Assembly (NCBI RefSeq): GCF_001746755.1
Contig: NZ_MCGG01000002.1
Span: 62,001-126,000 of the forward strand
Direction: 5' to 3'
Length of the DNA stretch: 64,000 bases
From: Magnetovibrio blakemorei
GTDB taxonomy: Bacteria; Pseudomonadota; Alphaproteobacteria; Rhodospirillales; Magnetovibrionaceae
Part shown: piece after piece, positions 28,320 to 37,620 of the stretch
Layout of the letters: every line of letters starts with the position of its first letter
Numbering within the stretch: position 1 is the stretch's first letter
The notes under the pieces: generated by a model
What the model was told of the DNA's origin: nothing
Seen by the model: only the letters and a program-made list of their open reading frames with translations
The model's database searches: none
Translations under genes and position numbers: made by a program

Positions 28320-29207
28320 TTAAGCGTGCTCAGCCAATTTGGCCTTGATCGCAATCAGGTCCAACCACGTTTGACGCTTATGTGCCGGCGTGCTCAGCAA
28401 ATTCAGCGGATGGTAAATGGCGGTGGCAGCGATGGGGTGCGACATCTGCGGCGTTTCATAGGTGAACCATTGCCCCCGCAGCCGCGATATGCTGCCGGGA
28501 TGGGCCAACAGGGAATGCGTGGCCGGCCCGCCCACCGTAATCAAAACGACGGGATCGATGATTTCGATCATGCGCTCCACAAACGGCAGACACACCGAAA
28601 TCTCACCTGCGTTGGGGCTGCGGTTGCCGGGCGGACGCCAAAACACCGTGTTCGATAAAAACACGTTGGTACGATCCAAGCCAATGGATGCCAACATTTT
28701 GTCCAGCAATTGGCCACTTGCACCGACAAACGGCACACCTTGGCGGTCTTCATCAGCCCCCGGCGCTTCGCCGATCAGGACGATGCGGGCCGCCGGATTG
28801 CCATCGCCAAACACCAGATTCGTTGCGTTTTTCTTCAATCCACAGCCGTCAAAAGTTTCCAAGGCGGCACGCAACTGGTCCAGGTTTTTGGCCGCTGCCG
28901 CACGCTCGACGGCCTCTTTCATCGCCTTTTGCACGTCAACCATGTCCGCAGGACGAACCGGAACCGGGACCGAACCGATCCGTCCCGGGCTTGGAGACGA
29001 CATCGGCGTGGCAACGTGAGAGGTGTCATGGGCGGTTTGGGCTTCTTTCAGCATCGCTTCTGCGGCCAGGGCGCGCTCGGCCTGAGCTTCTTGCAGCAAG
29101 GCATAGCGATCCAAGGGCTGCTCGCCCATGGCCTCATCAACCCCGGCGTCGAGATACCATTTCAGGACCTCGGCGGGATGCAGCGCGGTGTCTTCAAACC
29201 TGTACAT
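28320..29207 (-). CDS. uracil-DNA glycosylase, family 4/5-like superfamily member
   Basis: About 295 residues with a variable, Ala/Glu-rich N-terminal region (to about 130) and a C-terminal uracil-DNA glycosylase domain: GEAPGADEDRQG, VGASGQLLDKML, RPPGNRSPNAGEI and ITVGGPATHSLL. Of the four iron-sulphur cysteines of family 4 enzymes, one expected Cys is Trp (FWRPPGNR) and the N-terminal CxxC is reduced to one Cys, so a full cluster is unlikely. The start is uncertain: ATG ending at 29207 is chosen, with a second ATG four codons upstream. Divergent from the ETF-quinone oxidoreductase gene. Confidence 0.83.
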   Translation of the reverse strand: MYRFEDTALHPAEVLKWYLDAGVDEAMGEQPLDRYALLQEAQAERALAAEAMLKEAQTAHDTSHVATPMSSPSPGRIGSVPVPVRPADMVDVQKAMKEAVERAAAAKNLDQLRAALETFDGCGLKKNATNLVFGDGNPAARIVLIGEAPGADEDRQGVPFVGASGQLLDKMLASIGLDRTNVFLSNTVFWRPPGNRSPNAGEISVCLPFVERMIEIIDPVVLITVGGPATHSLLAHPGSISRLRGQWFTYETPQMSHPIAATAIYHPLNLLSTPAHKRQTWLDLIAIKAKLAEHA

Positions 29208-29249
29208 AACCGCCACCATACCATCGCCACCGCACAAGGGAAGTCTTGC

Positions 29250-29284
29250 TGCATTGCAAAAAGATGATTTCGCAGTTGCAGCAA
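29250..29284. promoter_or_regulatory. paired motif upstream of ETF-quinone oxidoreductase gene
   Basis: TGCATTGCAAA (29250-29260) and TTCGCAGTTGCAGCAA (29269-29284), 19 bp apart start to start. Both motif types also occur in the ecm/ccr region. The block is about 96 bp before the start codon. A shared regulator is an inference. Confidence 0.45.
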
Positions 29285-29379
29285 TTCAAATCCTGGGGTT
29301 TAATTTGGCCAAGGCCCCTTAAAATACCAAAACAGAAAACGGGGCCACCAGAAAACAGGGTAAAACAGGAGCACAGCGG

Positions 29380-31026
29380 ATGGAACGTGAAGCCATGGAA
29401 TTCGACGTCGTTGTCGTGGGCGGCGGACCGGCAGGTCTGACGGCGGCCATTCGCGTCAAACAGCAAGCCCAAGCGGCGGGCAAAGAGATTTCGGTGTGCG
29501 TGCTGGAAAAGGGCTCGGAAATCGGCGCCCACATTTTATCGGGTGCCGTCATTGACCCCATTGCCCTAACCGAACTGTTTCCCGATTGGAAGGACCTGGG
29601 CGCGCCGTTGAACACGCCCGTGGTTGATGACCAGTTTTTGTTCATGACGGCGACGTCCGCATTCAAATTGCCGACCCCTCCGCAAATGCACAACTCCGGC
29701 AACTTCGTTGCGTCCTTGGGGGAACTGACGCGCTGGCTGGGCGGCCAGGCCGAAGCGTTGGAGATCGAAGTCTTTGCCGGATTCGCCGCTGCGGAAATTC
29801 TGTTTGCAGACGACGGCCCGGGGAATAGGCGGGTCAAAGGCGTCGCCACCGGCGATATGGGCCGCACGCAGGCGGGCGAAGAAGGCCCGAATTTTGAACC
29901 CGGTGTTGAGTTGCACGCCACCTACACCCTGTTTGCCGAGGGCTGTCGCGGCTCGCTTTCCCAGCAATTGATGGAAAAATTCAACCTGCGCGATGGCGTT
30001 CAGCCGCAAACCTACGGCGTCGGCATCAAAGAACTGTGGGAAATCAAACCCGAAAGCTTCAAGCCCGGCACCGTGATCCACACGGTCGGTTGGCCACTCA
30101 CCAGCGACGTTTATGGCGGGTCGTTCCTCTATCACTTTGGCGAAAACATGGTGTCCGTCGGCTTTATCATCGGCTTGGATTACACCAACCCCTACCTGTC
30201 GCCGTTCGATGAAATGCAGCGTTTTAAGACCCATCCGAAAATCCGTCCCATTTTTGAAGGCGGGCGGCGCATTGCCTATGGCGCGCGCGCGCTCAACGAA
30301 GGCGGCTTTCAATCCATCCCCAAGCTGATTTTCCCGGGTGGTGCTTTGATCGGCGCGTCTGCGGGCTTTATGAACGTACCGCGCATCAAAGGCTCGCACA
30401 CCGCCATGAAGTCGGCCATCGAATGCGCGGACGCCATCGTAAAGGTTTTTGGCGAAAACGCCCCGGCTTTGTTGGAAACGTACCCCGAACAGCTGCAAGC
30501 GTCGTGGCTGTGGGCGGAACTGAAAAAATCGCGCAACATTCGCCCGTCGTTCAAAAACGGCCTGTGGATGGGTATCGCCTATTCGGCGCTGGACACCTAT
30601 TTGTTTGGCGGTCGCGCGCCGTGGACATTCAAGCACCACACCGATCACGACCAGTTAAAACCGGCCAAAAACGCCCGCAAAATCGATTACCCCAAGGCTG
30701 ACGGCAAAATCACCTTCGACAAGCTGAGCTCGGTGTTTATTTCCAACACCAACCATGAAGAAGACCAGCCGTGCCACTTAAAGCTCAAAGACCAAGGCGT
30801 GCCCCTGTCTGTGAACTTGGCGCTGTACGATGGGCCGGAGCAACGGTTTTGCCCCGCGGGAGTTTATGAATTTGTCGAGGTTGAGGGGGATTCATCGGCC
30901 AAACGCCTGCAAATCAACGCCCAAAACTGCGTACATTGCAAAACCTGCGACATCAAAGACCCCAGCCAAAACATCATCTGGACCACGCCCGAAGGCAGCG
31001 GCGGGCCAAACTATCCGAATATGTAA
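29380..31026 (+). CDS. electron transfer flavoprotein-ubiquinone oxidoreductase
   Basis: Membrane-surface iron-sulphur flavoprotein that takes electrons from reduced ETF and reduces the quinone pool. 548 residues. The N terminus has the FAD motif [15 protein letters not shown] and the [15 protein letters not shown] segment. The C terminus has the 4Fe-4S motif [12 protein letters not shown], with the end [15 protein letters not shown] typical of the family. An AGGAG site precedes the ATG. It completes the electron path from Mcd and EtfBA to the quinone. Quinone type is open: ubiquinone is usual in this class, but menaquinone genes lie 3.5 kb downstream. Confidence 0.96.
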   Translation: MEREAMEFDVVVVGGGPAGLTAAIRVKQQAQAAGKEISVCVLEKGSEIGAHILSGAVIDPIALTELFPDWKDLGAPLNTPVVDDQFLFMTATSAFKLPTPPQMHNSGNFVASLGELTRWLGGQAEALEIEVFAGFAAAEILFADDGPGNRRVKGVATGDMGRTQAGEEGPNFEPGVELHATYTLFAEGCRGSLSQQLMEKFNLRDGVQPQTYGVGIKELWEIKPESFKPGTVIHTVGWPLTSDVYGGSFLYHFGENMVSVGFIIGLDYTNPYLSPFDEMQRFKTHPKIRPIFEGGRRIAYGARALNEGGFQSIPKLIFPGGALIGASAGFMNVPRIKGSHTAMKSAIECADAIVKVFGENAPALLETYPEQLQASWLWAELKKSRNIRPSFKNGLWMGIAYSALDTYLFGGRAPWTFKHHTDHDQLKPAKNARKIDYPKADGKITFDKLSSVFISNTNHEEDQPCHLKLKDQGVPLSVNLALYDGPEQRFCPAGVYEFVEVEGDSSAKRLQINAQNCVHCKTCDIKDPSQNIIWTTPEGSGGPNYPNM

Positions 31027-31090
31027 AAATAGCTGCGAACAACAACTTCGTCTTATTGCGAGCCGGGCACGAGACAGCTACACTGCGGCC

Positions 31091-32848
31091 ATGACAACAT
31101 TGCATCGCACCCTCAAAACCATGTCTTTTGCAACCCACCTGACATGCACCGCCGTCGCCATCGGTTTCGCCGCCATCACGCTTTCTGCAGCGTCGCACGC
31201 GTACGCGGAAAACGGCTCCGCTAAACCCGAAGAAAATCTCATTGACGGCAGCGGTGAAGCAGCTTCCGGCAGTTACCTTGCCGGACGTCACGCCGAACAG
31301 GTTGGCGACAGCTTGGCGGCGTTGAATTTTTACACCGCCGCCGTGACCCGAGGGGATCTGGCCACGCCAGACCTGCAAAAGCGCATTTACATTCTGGCCC
31401 TCACCGAAGGGCGCATTGATGAAGCCCTTGAGGCATTGAACAAAATTGAAATGGCGGGTGAAGAAGCGCCGTTCGCCAATTTGCTGCGGGCCGTTCTGGC
31501 ACTTAAAACCAACAACTACGCCGCTGTCGAACTGGTGTTGAAAGCGGAAAAGGTTGGCCTGATCCGCTTGCTGGCTCCGGCCCTTAACGCGTGGGCCAAG
31601 GTTGGCCAGAACGACACCAAGGGTGCGCTGGAAGCGCTTGGCGCTATGAAAGAGCAAAAAGCCCTCAATGCTTTGCATGACCTTCATGCCGCCTTGATCG
31701 AAGAGCACGCTGGCAACTCTGCGGCGGCGGAAGCCTCTTTCTTGGAGGTCTTGAAATCTGCCGGTCTGTCCATCCGTGTGGCGCAGCTTTTGGGAGGCCA
31801 TTTCGAACGCTTGGACCAATACGACAAAGCCTTTGAACTGTACGAAAAGTTCAAGGATGACGGCGAAGGCGAGGCTATGCTGGTGCTCGCGCAAGGTCGT
31901 CGCAAGGCCGGCAAGCGCTTGACCCTTGACGTCGCCACCCCCCAAGACGGTGCCGCTGAGATTTTGTACAACATCGCCAGCGTGCTGCAAAAGCAAGCAA
32001 GTGACAGCCGGGTTTTGGTTTTGGCGCGCTTGGCGCTCTATCTGCGCCCCGATATGGACGGCGCCAAAGTGGTGATCGCCGCAGCGCTGGAAACCAGCCA
32101 GCGCTATGCGGACGCCAACGCCATTTATGCCAACATCCCCAAAGATTCACCGCTGAGCTGGAATGCCCGCATGCACACCGCCGACAACTTGGACCGCCTG
32201 GACCAAACCGACGCGGCTGTGAGCTTGTTGCGCACCTTGGCCCGTGAACGGCCGAACCGGGAAGCCCCCCTGATCGAATTGGGCGGTGTTTTGCGCCGTC
32301 ATGAACGTTTTAAAGAAGCGGTAGAAGCCTATACGGACGCCCTGAAACGGATCGATAAAATTGAGCCCCGCCATTGGGTCGTCTATTACGCGCGCGGCGT
32401 GTCTTATGAGCAAACCGATCACTGGCCCGAAGCCGAAGCGGATTTCCTCAAAGCATTGGAATTTGATTCCGAACAGCCCACCACTTTGAACTATCTGGGC
32501 TATTTGTGGATTGATAAAGGCCAGCATCTGGATCAGGCCTTAAAAATGATTGAAAAAGCCGTCGATTTACGGCCCCGCGACGGCTACATCGTCGACAGCC
32601 TGGGCTGGGGGCTCTATCGCCTGGGTCAATTTGACATGGCCACCAAAAAACTGGAACGCGCCGTCATGCTGCGCCCCGACGACCCTGTTATCAACGATCA
32701 TTTGGGCGATGCCCTGTGGAAAGTGGGCCGCACCCGCGAAGCGCGCTTTCAGTGGCAACGCGCCAAAGGCTTGGAGCCCGATGAAAAGCTCCTCAAGCTC
32801 ATTGAGCAAAAACTCAAAAGTGGCCTGGACGCCGTATCCTCTCAGTAA
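31091..32848 (+). CDS. TPR-repeat periplasmic or outer-membrane-associated protein
   Basis: 586-residue protein that begins with a signal peptide (hydrophobic segment to about residue 33, cleavage likely after SHAYA), followed by helical tetratricopeptide repeats across nearly the whole length. Repeats are clearest from about 380 on (LRRHERFKEAVEAYTDALKR, YLGYLWIDKG, DSLGWGLYRLGQFDMATKKL). The start is placed at the ATG at 31091 because the long 5' extension in this frame overlaps the ETF-quinone oxidoreductase gene and is not secretion-like. The distinctive YLGYLWIDKG...DSLGW pattern recurs in alphaproteobacterial TPR proteins next to ispE. Role unknown, probably envelope assembly or lipoprotein handling. 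Confidence 0.85.
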   Translation: MTTLHRTLKTMSFATHLTCTAVAIGFAAITLSAASHAYAENGSAKPEENLIDGSGEAASGSYLAGRHAEQVGDSLAALNFYTAAVTRGDLATPDLQKRIYILALTEGRIDEALEALNKIEMAGEEAPFANLLRAVLALKTNNYAAVELVLKAEKVGLIRLLAPALNAWAKVGQNDTKGALEALGAMKEQKALNALHDLHAALIEEHAGNSAAAEASFLEVLKSAGLSIRVAQLLGGHFERLDQYDKAFELYEKFKDDGEGEAMLVLAQGRRKAGKRLTLDVATPQDGAAEILYNIASVLQKQASDSRVLVLARLALYLRPDMDGAKVVIAAALETSQRYADANAIYANIPKDSPLSWNARMHTADNLDRLDQTDAAVSLLRTLARERPNREAPLIELGGVLRRHERFKEAVEAYTDALKRIDKIEPRHWVVYYARGVSYEQTDHWPEAEADFLKALEFDSEQPTTLNYLGYLWIDKGQHLDQALKMIEKAVDLRPRDGYIVDSLGWGLYRLGQFDMATKKLERAVMLRPDDPVINDHLGDALWKVGRTREARFQWQRAKGLEPDEKLLKLIEQKLKSGLDAVSSQ

Positions 32849-32860
32849 GAGGTGAGAACC

Positions 32861-33919
32861 ATGCCCAAATCCGAACCCGCCAGCAGCTTTGCGCCCACAA
32901 CCCGCTTCACCCGCTTCGCGCAAGTCACCCGTTTCGCGCCGGCGAAGATCAACTTGTACCTGCACGTCACGGGGCGGCGCAGCGACGGCTATCATGAACT
33001 CGACAGCTTGGCCGTGTTTGCTGACATCGGCGATGTCATTACCGTCAGCGCCGTTGAAGCGGGTGCGGGCTTAAGTCTCGACATCAGCGGCCCGTTTGCC
33101 GACGCCCTTTCGCCCGATGATGACAATCTGGTGATGCGCGCCGCCCGGCTGTTGGCGGCGCACACCGGCGTTCCCGCCGACGCGCACATCCAGTTGGAAA
33201 AGAATTTACCGGTTGCATCGGGAATCGGTGGCGGATCCGCAGACGCGGCGGCGACCCTCAAAGCTTTGGTCGTGTTGTGGGATATTGAACTGTCCGACAG
33301 CGCCATTCACGGCGTTGCTCGGGACATCGCCGACACCATCGACACCGCGCGGGCCTTATCGACCCTGTTTAAAGTGTGGCGCGACGATTTGGGCTCCGAC
33401 ATGCTGTTCACCCTTGGCCTGCAACTGGGCGCGGATGTTCCGGTGTGCCTGGAAGGTCGCCCGGTGTACATGGGCGGTATTGGCGAGCTGCTTGAATTGG
33501 CCCCGCACCTGCCCGTAACGTGGCTGGTGCTGGTCAATCCCGGCGTCTGCGTTTCCACCCCCGCCGTTTTTCAGGCCCGCAGAGATATGACCGAAGCGCA
33601 AGAGGACACATTCTCCCCCCCTGCGCGTTTTCACCACCATCCGCTCGACGTCGCCCATTTTGCCCGCCAACTGAGCGAACGCCACAACGACTTGATGGCC
33701 CCAGCCATTGCGCTTAGCCCCACCATTGGGGACGTCTTAAACGCGCTCGAATCCTCAGAGGGCGTCCTGCTCGCCCGCATGAGCGGCTCCGGCGCCACCT
33801 GCTTCGCCTTGTTCGCCCACGAAAGCGAAGCCCAAGCCGCCGCCCAGTCTTTAGCCCAAGCCCATCCCCAATGGTGGGTCAAAGCGACACAAATGCTCGA
33901 CGAACCGCTGCCAATGTAA
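32861..33919 (+). CDS. ispE: 4-diphosphocytidyl-2-C-methyl-D-erythritol kinase
   Basis: GHMP kinase of the MEP isoprenoid pathway that phosphorylates the 2-hydroxyl of CDP-methylerythritol. 352 residues, with the substrate segment FAPAKINLYLHVTGRRSDGYHEL, the ATP-binding PVASGIGGGSADAAA and the C-terminal MSGSGATCFALF. An insert of about 45 residues in the middle (near ARDIADTIDTARALS) makes it longer than E. coli IspE. ATG at 32861 has an AGAGGTGAG ribosome-binding site; a GTG 9 bp upstream is less likely. It starts 13 bp after the TPR gene, so they are probably co-transcribed. Confidence 0.93.
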   Translation: MPKSEPASSFAPTTRFTRFAQVTRFAPAKINLYLHVTGRRSDGYHELDSLAVFADIGDVITVSAVEAGAGLSLDISGPFADALSPDDDNLVMRAARLLAAHTGVPADAHIQLEKNLPVASGIGGGSADAAATLKALVVLWDIELSDSAIHGVARDIADTIDTARALSTLFKVWRDDLGSDMLFTLGLQLGADVPVCLEGRPVYMGGIGELLELAPHLPVTWLVLVNPGVCVSTPAVFQARRDMTEAQEDTFSPPARFHHHPLDVAHFARQLSERHNDLMAPAIALSPTIGDVLNALESSEGVLLARMSGSGATCFALFAHESEAQAAAQSLAQAHPQWWVKATQMLDEPLPM

Positions 33920-34078
33920 CCACAAAAAGGGCTGATTTCCGCGATAAATATGCAAAACAAAAGCCGTTTTGCACATTAGCTAAAGTTTTTCCCATTACCC
34001 GCTTGCGAACCCGGCCATTACCCCTTATTTTCCCCCCCGCACCCCTTGTGACACGTTGTCCAAAGGGGACACCACGAA

Positions 34079-34153
34079 TGGGGCGTAGCCAAGTGGTAAG
34101 GCAGCGGCTTTTGATGCCGTGCACCGTAGGTTCGACTCCTACCGCCCCAGCCA
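34079..34153 (+). tRNA. tRNA-Gln (anticodon TTG)
   Basis: The sequence folds into a standard cloverleaf: acceptor stem TGGGGCG pairing with CGCCCCA, anticodon stem GCGGC / GCCGT with loop TTTTGAT (anticodon TTG), T arm with GGTTCGACTCC, discriminator G and encoded CCA (34151-34153). A possible promoter lies in the 159-bp gap upstream (TTGCGA, then TTATTT 16 bp later, near 34003-34030), weakly supported. A strong terminator follows 9 bp on. The tRNA marks the left edge of the menaquinone block. Confidence 0.96.
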
Positions 34154-34161
34154 AAATCAGC

Positions 34162-34187
34162 AAAAGGCTCCCGAGCGGGAGCCTTTT
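34162..34187 (+). terminator. intrinsic terminator of tRNA-Gln
   Basis: Perfect 11-bp stem AAAAGGCTCCC / GGGAGCCTTTT with loop GAGC. The T-run at its end (34184-34187) runs directly into the first TGTC repeat of the adjoining element. Confidence 0.93.
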
Positions 34188-34250
34188 GTCATTTCCAGTT
34201 TAATTTGTCATTTCACAGCTTAGTTTGTCGTTTTCATAACTTAGTCTGTC
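34187..34250 (+). repeat. four TGTC-core repeats at about 20-bp spacing (possible transposon end)
   Basis: TGTC cores start at 34187, 34206, 34226 and 34247, spacings 19, 20 and 21 bp. Their surroundings agree: TTTTGTCATTTCC, TAATTTGTCATTTCA, TAGTTTGTCGTTTTCA and TAGTCTGTCGCAAG. Multiple binding-site repeats at about two helical turns, starting with TGTCATTT, are characteristic of transposon ends bound by TniA/TnsB-type transposases (Tn5053/Tn402, Tn7-like). No transposase gene and no convincing inverted partner end was found in the window, so this is at most a remnant. The rest of the AT-rich gap to 34486 shows no other feature. Confidence 0.5.
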
Positions 34251-34486
34251 GCAAGATTTGGCCAGTATCCTGATAAATCAGGGTGTTGGCCGTATTTTAT
34301 TTACAGATCAAAAATTGACCGTTTTCACAATTGAGAGTTTTCGTCGGATAACGGTTGGAGCGAATTAAATGACTAAAAATCACCAAACTCATTAGATTAC
34401 ATTCCCGGTCATAAATGAAGTCGACGCATGACAAGGTCCCGTCCTTTATCGTCGACAACTCTGCATCAAGATGGCATAGGTTTCTC

Positions 34487-35887
34487 ATGGATAGTTTTCA
34501 CCCATTGTTGAGCGCGCTGCTGGCCCGTTCGGATGCCGCTGCGGCGTTAATAGGCTCGGGGATTACCAGCGTCACCATGGCCCTGCCCGACGTTGGGTTT
34601 GACGGATTGCCACAGGGCCTACCCCAAGGATTGACCGATTTCATCTACTGGGCGAGCCCCGAAGATCGCCACTTCCTGCTCGGCTGCGAACAGGTGGTTT
34701 CGGTCGAGACCACGGGCCAGCGGCACATTGGTGCGCTGGCCGCCGCCTTGCAGTCGATGCAGACCAATTGGCGGCAGTTTGACCTCGACGACCTGGGCCA
34801 ATCCCCAGCCCTGTTCACTGGTTTCCCCTTTGCCGCGGCAAGTGCCAACGACGCAACCGAGCACACCACGGCAGGGCTAAGCGCCTTCCTGCGCTTGCCC
34901 CTGATCACCCTCCAGCGCCAACGGGCGGTGTGCAGCCTGACCCTCAACTGGCACCGCGACAAGGGCGACGGCGAGGCCGCCAAGGCCGCCTGGCTGCACG
35001 CCCTGCAGCGGCTTCTGATCGCCGTTTCCTCACCGATTGACGCCGCCCCCTGCGCCAATCCCCTGCGCCGCGTCTCGGCCACGCCCAACGACGCCACCTG
35101 GCTTGCCCGCGTCGGCCAAGCCACCCAAGACATCCACCAAGGACTCTTAAAAAAGGTCGTCCTGAGCCGCCACATCCACGTTGTCGCCCCGCGCCGCTTC
35201 GAACCGGCGCGGCTGTTGATCAACCTCGCCCAACGCTTTCCCAGTTGCGTTCAGATCGCCATGACCGGAGACTTCGGCGTGTTGGCGGCGGCAACCCCGG
35301 AACGGCTGATTCGCCTGAAACACGGACGACTGCACAGTGACGCCCTGGCCGGGACCTGGCGCCGCGATCCCGACGAAGGCCGCGACGCCCTGCTCGGCTT
35401 CGATCTGCAACACAGCGACAAAGCCCTGCACGAACACCAACTGGTCGTCGATGCCATCTTGCGTCGGCTCGCCCCAGTCAGCTCAGACCTCACCTATCCA
35501 GAAGAGCCCCTGCTGATGCGGTTGCGCGGCCTGCATCACTTGTGGACCCCGATTGAAGGCAAACCCGCCCGTGAAATCGGCTTGCTCGACCTCGCCGAAC
35601 GCCTGCACCCGACCCCTGCGGTCGGCGGCGCGCCCTCCGCAGCGGCCCTTGATTGGCTAGCCCGTCATGGTGAAACCCGCGACGGCCTTTATACCGGTGT
35701 GTTCGGCTGGATGACCCCCGGCGGCGATGGCGATTTGTCCGTGGTTTTGCGCTGCGCCGTGCTCAAAGACAATCACGCCCATCTATCGGCGGGGGCGGGA
35801 ATTGTCGGTTCCTCCGACCCCATAGAGGAACTGGCCGAAACCGAGCTCAAACTCGCCGCCATGCTCGACGCCCTGGAGGAGGCATGA
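34487..35887 (+). CDS. menF: isochorismate synthase (menaquinone-specific)
   Basis: Converts chorismate to isochorismate, the first step of the classical menaquinone pathway. About 466 residues of the chorismate-binding family. Diagnostic parts include KKVVLSRHI, AATPERLIRL, ALAGTWRRD, HLWTPIEGK, LHPTPAVGGAPS and YTGVFGWMTPGGDGD near the C terminus, ending AGAGIVGSSDPIEELAETE. The start at 34487 is preferred. The frame is open to an ATG at 34415, but that extension lies in AT-rich sequence with no clear ribosome-binding site. First gene of the menF-D-B-C block; GC is markedly higher than in the genes outside the block. The final TGA overlaps the menD ATG. Confidence 0.92.
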   Translation: MDSFHPLLSALLARSDAAAALIGSGITSVTMALPDVGFDGLPQGLPQGLTDFIYWASPEDRHFLLGCEQVVSVETTGQRHIGALAAALQSMQTNWRQFDLDDLGQSPALFTGFPFAAASANDATEHTTAGLSAFLRLPLITLQRQRAVCSLTLNWHRDKGDGEAAKAAWLHALQRLLIAVSSPIDAAPCANPLRRVSATPNDATWLARVGQATQDIHQGLLKKVVLSRHIHVVAPRRFEPARLLINLAQRFPSCVQIAMTGDFGVLAAATPERLIRLKHGRLHSDALAGTWRRDPDEGRDALLGFDLQHSDKALHEHQLVVDAILRRLAPVSSDLTYPEEPLLMRLRGLHHLWTPIEGKPAREIGLLDLAERLHPTPAVGGAPSAAALDWLARHGETRDGLYTGVFGWMTPGGDGDLSVVLRCAVLKDNHAHLSAGAGIVGSSDPIEELAETELKLAAMLDALEEA

Positions 35888-37620
35888 TGCTGGACCAGGG
35901 ACACTTGAACCTGATCTGGGCCGACGCCCTGATTAACGGCTTGGTCCAGGCCGGGGTCCGGCGCGTCGTCATCTCGCCTGGCTCGCGCTCGACGCCGTTG
36001 GTCCTCGCCGTTGCGCGCCATCCGTCAACCCGAGATTGGGTCATCGGCGACGAACGTAGCGCCGCCTATTTCGCCCTCGGCCTAAGCAAGTTGTCGGGCA
36101 CGCCAGCGGCCGTGATTTGCACCTCCGGCACCGCCGTCGCCAATTGGCTGCCCGCCATCATGGAGGCCTCGGCTGCCAATGTGCCGTTAATCCTGATCAG
36201 CGCCGACCGCCCGCCCGAAGCGCGGGCAATCGGTGCCAATCAAACCACCGACCAAATCAAACTGTTCGGTGATCTGGTGCGCGCCTTTCATGAATTGCCG
36301 CCGCCCGCCGAAGACGAGATCGACACCTTGCCCGGCCTCACCGCCCGCATCGTCGATGCGGCGCTGTCGTCCCGCCCCGGCCCGGTCCACATCAACGTGC
36401 CGTTTCGCGAACCGCTGCTGCCCAAAAATGACCTCCCGCCAGCGAATAGGCGCGGTGGGCGGGCCATAACCATCCATCGCGGCGTCACCCTGCCCAGCGC
36501 CGACACCATCACCACCCTCGCCGCTGTCCTGTCGAGTGGCAAGGGGGTGATCGTCTGCGGTCCGGATCGTCTCGACGTACCCTTTGCCCACGCCGCGGTC
36601 CGCTTGGCCAACCGCGTCAACGCGCCGATCCTGGCCGATCCCCTGTCCGGCCTGCGGCGCGGCCCATGGGTCGACGACACCGTTATTGGCGGCTACGACG
36701 GCTTTTTGCGCAGCCCTCATTTCACAGAGGCTCACCAACCGGACTGGGTACTGCGTTTCGGCGCCTATCCGGTGTCCAAGGGCCTCGGTCAGTACATGCG
36801 CATGTGCGCTACCAGCCAGCACATTGTCGTTGCCGAATATGATCAATGGCCCGACCCCGCCGGACACGCCACGCACATGATCCACGCCGACCCCCGCAGG
36901 GTTGCCGAATCGCTCACCAAGGCCATCGCCACGGGGGCAGACCTGCACTGGCTGAAGGCCTTCCAAGCGGCCGATGCGCAGGTTCGCGCGGCCCTTCCCC
37001 CCCCCTCCGCGACGGGTCTGTTCGAGGATCGCGTGGTCACCCTGCTCGCCCACCACCTGCCCGCCGATAGCTTGCTGTTCGCCGGGAACTCGATGCCCGT
37101 GCGCGAGTTGGACAGCTTCCTCAGCGTCGAGCACAAACCCTTGCGCATGACCGGCAACCGCGGCGTATCCGGGATCGACGGCAATATCGCCACCCTCCTG
37201 GGACTGGCCGCTGCCGACCCCGCAGGCGCGCCCGCGGTCGGCCTGATCGGCGATCTGACCTTCGCCCACGATAGCGCCAGCCTGCGCGCGGCCCAAGACA
37301 TCCCGGTGCTGATCGTCGTCCTCGACAACGGCGGTGGCGGCATTTTTGAATACTTGCCGCAAGCGGGCCTGGATGCGGCACTGTTCGCCCGCTACTGGCT
37401 GACCGACGACGCCCCCGACATCGCCAAAGTCTGTGCCGCCTATGAGATTGTCTGTCATCACGCCATTGACGAGGCAAGTTTGCAGCATGCCTTAAGCGCG
37501 GCCTTGCGCTCCAAAACGACGCAGGTGATCCGCGTCGTCCTCGACCGCCGGGCCAGCAACAAACGCCACCAGGACCACTGGCAGGCTTGTATCGACCCCT
37601 TTCAAGGAGACACCCCGTGA
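35884..37620 (+). CDS. menD: 2-succinyl-5-enolpyruvyl-6-hydroxy-3-cyclohexene-1-carboxylate synthase
   Basis: Thiamine-diphosphate enzyme that joins isochorismate with 2-oxoglutarate-derived succinic semialdehyde (SEPHCHC synthase). 578 residues, the usual length. N terminus carries the family's [26 protein letters not shown] (ThDP-activating Glu) and [12 protein letters not shown]; the C terminus has [13 protein letters not shown] and [12 protein letters not shown] with the ThDP-Mg motif region and [12 protein letters not shown]. Start ATG lies in the menF stop overlap. One sample line (36121-36180) is 68% GC by my count, against 50% in a sample line (30121-30180) of the ETF-quinone oxidoreductase gene outside the block. 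Confidence 0.95.
   Translation: MMLDQGHLNLIWADALINGLVQAGVRRVVISPGSRSTPLVLAVARHPSTRDWVIGDERSAAYFALGLSKLSGTPAAVICTSGTAVANWLPAIMEASAANVPLILISADRPPEARAIGANQTTDQIKLFGDLVRAFHELPPPAEDEIDTLPGLTARIVDAALSSRPGPVHINVPFREPLLPKNDLPPANRRGGRAITIHRGVTLPSADTITTLAAVLSSGKGVIVCGPDRLDVPFAHAAVRLANRVNAPILADPLSGLRRGPWVDDTVIGGYDGFLRSPHFTEAHQPDWVLRFGAYPVSKGLGQYMRMCATSQHIVVAEYDQWPDPAGHATHMIHADPRRVAESLTKAIATGADLHWLKAFQAADAQVRAALPPPSATGLFEDRVVTLLAHHLPADSLLFAGNSMPVRELDSFLSVEHKPLRMTGNRGVSGIDGNIATLLGLAAADPAGAPAVGLIGDLTFAHDSASLRAAQDIPVLIVVLDNGGGGIFEYLPQAGLDAALFARYWLTDDAPDIAKVCAAYEIVCHHAIDEASLQHALSAALRSKTTQVIRVVLDRRASNKRHQDHWQACIDPFQGDTP

Noticed and set aside
29566-30648. 360-codon open frame antisense to the ETF-quinone oxidoreductase gene
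   Set aside because: Shadow of a strongly supported gene, with Arg/Gln/Phe-rich composition typical of antisense frames.
34187-34250. CRISPR array
   Set aside because: Four repeats with a core of only about ten bases and uneven spacing of 19-21 bp; no cas genes. Transposon-end sites explain it better.
36187-37488. Long open frame (433 codons) antisense to menD
   Set aside because: It is a by-product of the high third-position GC in menD. It has no ribosome-binding site and no recognisable domain.
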